NCBI GenBank assembly: GCA_000316135.1
Contig: JH993968.1
Span: 2,455 to 14,361, forward strand
DNA: 11,907 bases
Reading direction: 5' to 3'
Source of the DNA: Trachipleistophora hominis
Lineage: Eukaryota > Microsporidia > Pleistophoridae
The notes beneath the pieces were generated by a model that was given only the letters and a program-made list of their open reading frames with translations, ran no database searches and was not told where the DNA came from. A program made the position numbers and the translations under genes. Position 1 is the first letter of the stretch; each line of letters starts with the position of its first letter. Below, in pieces: positions 8,488-11,907 of this stretch.

Positions 8488-9054
8488 ATGATTTTGTTTC
8501 TCCTTTACAGTCTTGCCTATGCTTTCACGAATAAAATCGTGCTGGTAAATAAAGATAGAGACACTAAGTTGTCGGAAATATGTGAAGATAAATGCAAGAA
8601 ATGCGTATTTGCGACAGACTATAATCTTTCTCACCTCATAGCGCTGCTTAAAGAGAAGAATGTTAGGAAAGCTGCTGTATGTGGTTACAATTGCATACCT
8701 GGCAAGTTTGTGGTTAAGGACGACGGCAGGGTTGAGTGCTATGGAAAGAATGAAGAGGACATAACCCACGCATTCTGCTACGAAAATTATAATCCGTTGT
8801 ACGAGCCATACAATCCTTGTTTACCAAACGATAACAGACCTGCTCGGCTAGAATTTGTATTCCGTTGTCCGCCACCGTACCGGCCACCTCAATACCCTTA
8901 TCCAAATTATCCTTGTCCACCACCAGAATGGACACCGCCGTACAACCCATACCCGTGTTACTTCTTCGGATCAAACTGTTTCTACCGTCCACAGCATTCA
9001 GCGCATGCCAATGACTATGATAGAAACGATGACAACCACTACTGGCCGCACTAA
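8488..9054 (+). CDS. secreted six-cysteine family protein B with Pro/Tyr-rich tail
   Basis: A 188-residue secreted paralogue of protein A. The signal peptide is MILFLLYSLAYAFT. Residues 15-101 match A with no gap: about 46 of 87 residues are identical by eye, including Cys32, 36, 39, 65, 84 and 97, AAVCGYN, GKFVVKDDGRVECYG and HAFCYENY. B has one extra cysteine at 69 (Gly in A). The tail (102-188) is unlike that of A: rich in Pro and Tyr (RCPPPYRPPQYPYPNYPC, PPYNPYPCYFFG) with a few cysteines, and ending in an acidic, His-containing stretch (NDYDRNDDNHYWPH). Tyr/Pro-rich segments are typical of extracellular matrix, wall or adhesive proteins, so a coat or host-contact role is plausible but inferred. 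TATATAA sits 27 bases before the start, and AATAAA follows 32 bases after the stop. It is transcribed divergently from the poly(A) polymerase. Confidence 0.87.
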   Translation: MILFLLYSLAYAFTNKIVLVNKDRDTKLSEICEDKCKKCVFATDYNLSHLIALLKEKNVRKAAVCGYNCIPGKFVVKDDGRVECYGKNEEDITHAFCYENYNPLYEPYNPCLPNDNRPARLEFVFRCPPPYRPPQYPYPNYPCPPPEWTPPYNPYPCYFFGSNCFYRPQHSAHANDYDRNDDNHYWPH

Positions 9055-9085
9055 ATTACAAACTGAGAGGAAACAGTGTATGGTA

Positions 9086-9091
9086 AATAAA
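9086..9091 (+). terminator. AATAAA poly(A) signal of secreted gene B
   Basis: AATAAA begins 32 bases after the TAA stop at 9052-9054. It is the first good signal downstream of this gene. Confidence 0.45.
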
Positions 9092-9286
9092 AGTAAAACA
9101 CAACACTATACTTTAAAAATTTATTTAGATCTATGTCCATTAGTGAGCAATAACAATACACCTGTCATAGTGTGAGGTAGTGAATGTAAACAAAGCTGTT
9201 GGTTGGAAAGCAGCATATCTGTCATATTAGCCGTACAAATTGTACTAAAATGTATTTACATTCTCATAAACCTATCACTGCAATAC

Positions 9287-9719
9287 TTACATGCCTTCTT
9301 TAACTCTCAAAATATTTAATAATAATGAGATATTACGTGTAGTTATTACATTCCCAAACACTTGATTATTCTTAGCGAACTGATGTATTTGTTTTAAAAC
9401 ACGTGCATACGGAAATGATTGACGTATACAAACCCAAATGATATTTAATACATGCTGCTTGTCGGTATTTCGACTAAACAAAGATAAGTCTTAAACCAAT
9501 GATAGAGCCAAACAAGAAGAGGAACGATGATTAAATTATTAGACTTAAATGCTGGTATAAACGTATACTCAGGCAAAGTACAACGATAAAGCTTAACTTC
9601 TTTTGATAATAAATTACGATACGATCTGTTATCCAACTCTAAAAAACACCTGAAACTTACATTTAATTAACCACTTCATCACGATAGATCAATATGCAGT
9701 AGCCCCACCGAAAAAACAT
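9287..9719 (-). pseudogene. possible decayed or frameshifted gene, three overlapping frames
   Basis: Three protein-like frames follow each other on the minus strand, each in a different phase. Frame one: 18 codons from the ATG at 9719 (MFFRWGYCILIYRDEVVN), stop at 9663. Frame two: open from 9666 to a stop at 9445, containing LELDNRSYRNLLSKEVKLY and a hydrophobic LIIVPLLVWLYHWF. Frame three: open from about 9490 to a stop at 9287, containing SFPYARVLKQIHQFAKN. Frames two and three have no ATG near their upstream edge. The junctions lie near a T6 run and near 9480-9490. GTAAGT strings occur at the first junction (about 9660) and at the 3' end (about 9290), but simple splicing there leaves stops in frame. 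It could be a pseudogene, a gene with assembly errors, or chance. I recognise no family. Confidence 0.3.
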
Positions 9720-9812
9720 CGTGCTAAAGTGTTTACTATCCGAACTGTTAAACAGGAATAAATGGCGAGAACATAAAACCTTCACAACTAACGAAAGACG
9801 GAGAACTACTAA

Positions 9813-10250
9813 TTAATCCCAGTTTCCGCAGAAATTCGTCTTAAAATACTCCTTATCTTTTGCTTTTACCCTTTTATTACTACCATTGTTGCAGATTTTC
9901 ACTTTGTTCCTGACTTCAACTCTGACCTGGCAGTTTTTCTCCTCCAATATTTTTTTGTTCATCCCTCTTTTCTCCATTTTATCTCTGCTCTTCTTTTTAC
10001 TGTTCCAATAACTCACAATATCTCCTAAAATAGTATTCTTAGACAGATTAATCTCATACACCTCACCGTCATTCTCCTTCAACTTCTCTAGGACTTCCTT
10101 CACCTTCACTTTGTTAACACTCGCCAGCTCATCATCATACTCTGTGTTGTATAACATGTACTCATCTGCACTCTCACACGTGCTATTAGTATCTTCTGCG
10201 ATGTCGATAAGAGCTTTTTGCAGGTTTTTCTCCTCATCCTGTTCTCTCAT
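9813..10250 (-). CDS. small highly charged orphan protein
   Basis: A 145-residue protein with no signal peptide and no membrane segment. The N-terminal half is acidic (ESADEYMLYNTEYDDELASV, about residues 26-45). A helix-like KVKEVLEKLKENDGE leads into the most conserved-looking core, VYEINLSKNTILGDIVSYWN. The C-terminal half is basic (KKKSRDKMEKRGMNKKI, KRVKAKDKEY) and ends FKTNFCGNWD. The acidic-then-basic layout suits a nuclear or nucleic-acid-associated protein, but that is inference and I recognise no family. The start is well supported: TATAAAA begins 30 bases upstream and a CCC motif sits six to eight bases before the ATG, the classic microsporidian arrangement. No AATAAA is seen close after the stop. 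Confidence 0.7.
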   Translation of the reverse strand: MREQDEEKNLQKALIDIAEDTNSTCESADEYMLYNTEYDDELASVNKVKVKEVLEKLKENDGEVYEINLSKNTILGDIVSYWNSKKKSRDKMEKRGMNKKILEEKNCQVRVEVRNKVKICNNGSNKRVKAKDKEYFKTNFCGNWD

Positions 10251-10280
10251 GACGTGGGATGATTTTTAAAATTTTTTATA
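10251..10280 (-). promoter_or_regulatory. TATA plus CCC promoter of the charged orphan gene
   Basis: On the minus strand, TATAAAA starts at 10280 (30 bases before the ATG at 10250), followed by an A/T run with AAATTTT-like sequence. CCC at 10258-10256 is separated from the ATG by five bases. CCC-like motifs at this position are a known feature of microsporidian genes. Confidence 0.55.
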
Positions 10281-10883
10281 AGGAGGAGACAAAGTGAAAC
10301 AAAAACGCCAACGAGCAGTACATCATAAAAGAAAGGCTTTTGCTATGGTTAGTCCCAGCGAATTAGCAAAGTGTGTGCTATGAAATAATAAAGTTAAGAA
10401 ATAAGTATTGTTGAAAAAGGAAACTGCACAACGCGTGCGTGTGTGTTATCAACGGGTCTTGTTATTTGATGATGTGCGTAAAGTTTAAATTATCCATGTT
10501 TATTGTATGATACTCGCAGTTTGTATCGTTTCTGATAGCAATGTCAATTTTGACATTTGAATGGTTTTTTGAGGAGGCAATCGATTGGATTTACTTTTTC
10601 ATCAAAGACGGGACGTATGAATAAATAATGAGATGGCTGTAAGCAGAAGAATTAAAAGCTGTTTTATACATTACTGTACCTTAGATTTAAATTAAATCAA
10701 CACATAGTGATTGCGTAGATAAAAGGTAAAATAACGCGAGAATAATCAGAATTTGCTTTGTAAAACTTGCCGATCGTTTCCTTAGGAACACTTTGCAATG
10801 TATACACAAATTCGTGTGCACGAGAAGAAATAGTATTTGTTGGGCCGATACATGCTGCATCATGGGGTATTTATTTAGGTGAT
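10281..10883. other. divergent intergenic region
   Basis: This separates the charged orphan gene (minus) from the zinc-finger gene (plus). Apart from the possible small ORF at 10541-10624 and its AATAAA, I see no supported feature. It includes a GTGCGTGTGTGT-like stretch near 10434-10445. Confidence 0.45.
10541..10624 (+). CDS. possible 27-codon small membrane protein or last exon
   Basis: The frame encodes 27 residues, very rich in aromatic and acidic residues: it begins MSILTFEWFFEEAIDWIYF and ends FIKDGTYE. What raises it above chance is its end: AATAAA (10620-10625) encloses the TAA stop in the same geometry as at the 2042-2989 gene. There is no TATA box at 27-31 bases upstream. An alternative is that this is the last exon of a spliced gene. 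The frame is open upstream to an acceptor-like CGCAG ending at 10519, and a GTAAAG at 10478 follows ATGATGTGC in matching phase, which would give a 42-base intron. Neither model is proven. Confidence 0.3.
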   Translation: MSILTFEWFFEEAIDWIYFFIKDGTYE

Positions 10884-10908
10884 TAAATAGAGGAGGTTAG
10901 CTCCGGGC
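10884..10908 (+). promoter_or_regulatory. weak TATA and CCGGGC motif of the zinc-finger gene
   Basis: A TATA-like TTAAATA lies at 10884-10890. CCGGGC at 10903-10908 ends 11 bases before the ATG at 10920. The same hexamer sits 10 bases before the ATG at 2042. In AT-rich DNA this shared GC hexamer at nearly the same spacing is notable and supports the start at 10920. Confidence 0.45.
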
Positions 10909-10919
10909 CAACAGTATTG

Positions 10920-11186
10920 ATGAATAGAATATGTTGTATCTGTCGTGAAGATAATCGCGCTACAAAATATGATGGATTGCTTCTTTTCATTTCCATAGTC
11001 AGAGCTTAAAGCATGCAATGAGTGTTACGTAAGTAAATTGTACTTTTTTGTAAAATACTGCTGTCAAAACTGTATTTTAATCCTTTTCAGATTGATAGAT
11101 GTCAGGAGAAAGAATTCTTCGCTATATGCGAACTACATCATAAACATAATATGAAAATAGTTATGGCATTTTTGTTGAGCATGTGA
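10920..11186 (+). CDS. small C4 zinc-finger protein with intron(s)
   Basis: The start MNRICCICREDNRATKYDG supplies the first C-x2-C pair. The second pair, ELKACNECY (11003-11028), lies one base out of frame. After a canonical intron (11029-11090) the frame continues IDRCQEKEFFAICELHHKHN to a TGA at 11184-11186. C-x2-C, about 15-17 residues, then C-x2-C with LxxCNxCY resembles GATA-type and nuclear-receptor-type treble-clef fingers, so a DNA-binding role is plausible. The frame change between 10976 and 11002 is unexplained. Removing 28 bases (10975-11002, ending TTTCCATAGTCAG) restores the frame, but its donor is GATTGC, not GT. GTGAAG at 10945 to the same acceptor (58 bases) also restores frame but removes part of the finger. 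A one-base error or a disabled gene is also possible. Unspliced, the first frame stops after 29 codons at 11009. Confidence 0.5.
11029..11090 (+). other. predicted spliceosomal intron, 62 bases
   Basis: Donor GTAAGT, a branch-like TTTTAAT at about 11075-11080, and acceptor TCCTTTTCAG. It falls between codons, and its removal keeps C-x2-C sequence in frame with a well-formed exon rich in Cys and His. A 62-base length and GTAAGT donor suit microsporidian introns. Without splicing the frame also stays open for about 40 codons, so transcript evidence would decide. Confidence 0.6.
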
Positions 11187-11820
11187 TATAAAAACAGATA
11201 AGTGGGCATGGTTATCCATTACTGATTAAATATCCATAAAATTTTTAGAAATGAAGAGCTTTACATGTAAAAATGAATATTATTTTAATTGTAATGGCTC
11301 AATACATTCTGGTCATATCGACCAATGTCAATCGCATCAAGTAGGCGATTTACACGTCGCCTCATAGAACCTCTTTTTTTTATCTATTCGGATGTGCTAT
11401 GTGTGATGGAACGAGCATCTTTGTTTAGTAACTAAGCAATAATATTTATGACTTGTTGATGAGAAAATAAAATTTACTTGTTTGACAGTATCCTTATAAA
11501 ACCACGATCGAAAACTTGCCTTATTTCAAAACATCTATGGCAGTGAAGTGAGAAAATTGAGAAAAATGCTTTTATTATCGGTTTACTTGTTAGTTGTCTC
11601 AGTTAGATATTTTTCAAATGTTTGGCAATATTAATTGTGGCAATGAAGAAATTTGGGATTCACCTTTATTTTAGCTTTCATAGGAAATTGTTATCAAAAT
11701 AAACTATTTGGAATAGTAGTATTTAATATGACATGTTTCTCAATTTGTATAAATCTGATACCTTTGATGTTTACTAATTTAACTCTTTTATTTTCCTTTT
11801 TAAAAAGAGCTTAATAGAAG
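11187..11820. other. AT-rich intergenic region
   Basis: Between the zinc-finger gene and the gene starting at 11849. No ORF, RNA gene or repeat was recognised. The zinc-finger gene has no clear AATAAA close after its stop. Confidence 0.45.
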
Positions 11821-11835
11821 GTATATAAAGACAAA
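11821..11835 (+). promoter_or_regulatory. TATA promoter element identical to that of gene B
   Basis: GTATATAAAGACAAA, the same 15 bases as at 8460-8474. The T of TATATAA at 11822 is exactly 27 bases before the ATG at 11849, so the spacing is also identical. Confidence 0.65.
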
Positions 11836-11848
11836 GCAAACGTATTCT

Positions 11849-11907
11849 ATGGATTTTTACACAAGAAAGTTTATAACGATGGTTATATGCATGTGTATAT
11901 GTGCCTG
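11849..11907 (+). CDS. 5' end of a secreted protein gene, cut by the window edge
   Basis: Only 19 codons are visible: MDFYTRKFITMVICMCICA. This has the form of a signal peptide, with a short charged start and a hydrophobic core. A second in-frame ATG at 11879 would give a shorter leader, but the first ATG has the TATA box at the local standard distance of 27 bases. The promoter matches that of secreted gene B, so the protein is probably secreted and may be a third family member. The visible part ends before any region that could show the six-cysteine domain, so membership is inference. Confidence 0.55.
   Translation, partial: MDFYTRKFITMVICMCICA

Noticed and set aside
8482..9175. Frames of 92-106 codons overlapping gene B
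   Set aside because: Shadows of gene B; none has a promoter at the local spacing, and only the frame of B is conserved with A.
9445..9636. 63-codon minus ORF treated as a separate gene
   Set aside because: It opens with TTG, not ATG, and has no promoter; it is described instead as part of the possible decayed gene.
1..11907. tRNA, rRNA, U6/SRP RNA, CRISPR array, transposase or viral genes
   Set aside because: Looked for TTCGA-type T-loop strings, ACAGAGA, regular direct repeats and transposase motifs by eye; nothing coherent was found. A covariance-model scan would be decisive for the RNAs.

Overview
The window looks like eukaryotic nuclear DNA from a microsporidian (or a close, equally reduced relative) with a large, AT-rich genome. 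This rests on four things visible in the sequence. One gene encodes a recognisable nuclear non-canonical poly(A) polymerase of the Trf4 class. TATA boxes lie only 27-31 bases before the start codon, leaving almost no 5' leader. GGG- or CCC-type motifs sit just before some starts. AATAAA signals overlap or closely follow several stop codons. No bacterial operon, ribosome binding site, rRNA, tRNA, CRISPR array or mobile element was seen. The organism call is an inference from gene style; no marker gene proves it.

Layout: 1-1980 is a gene-poor AT-rich desert. At 2042-2989 (+) lies a gene for a secreted, hydrophilic, Ser/Asn/Asp/Lys-rich protein; its likely start is 20 codons inside the longest ORF. 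At 3886-4590 (-) is secreted Cys/Ser/Trp/Pro-rich protein A. Another desert runs 4620-6500. At 6519-7727 (-) is the Trf4-type poly(A) polymerase. At 8488-9054 (+) is secreted protein B, a paralogue of A. At 9287-9719 (-) there are three overlapping protein-like frames that may be a decayed gene. At 9813-10250 (-) is a small, highly charged orphan protein. A possible 27-codon gene lies at 10541-10624 (+). At 10920-11186 (+) is a small C4 zinc-finger gene that reads correctly only with splicing: one clear 62-base intron, plus an unexplained frame change upstream. At 11849 (+) a new gene begins with a signal peptide and runs off the edge.

The most interesting signal is the secreted family. Proteins A and B share an 87-residue mature domain that aligns without a gap (about 53% identical by eye), with six invariant cysteines. 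They then diverge into unrelated tails: Cys/Trp/Ser decapeptide repeats in A, Pro/Tyr-rich sequence in B. A, B and the truncated gene at the right edge all have a TATATAA box starting exactly 27 bases before the ATG, and B and the edge gene share 15 identical promoter bases. This suggests a locally expanded, co-expressed family of secreted, disulphide-bonded structural or host-interface proteins such as spore-wall components. The function is inference. The poly(A) polymerase and the zinc-finger gene would act in the nucleus; no functional link between them and the secreted genes is visible.
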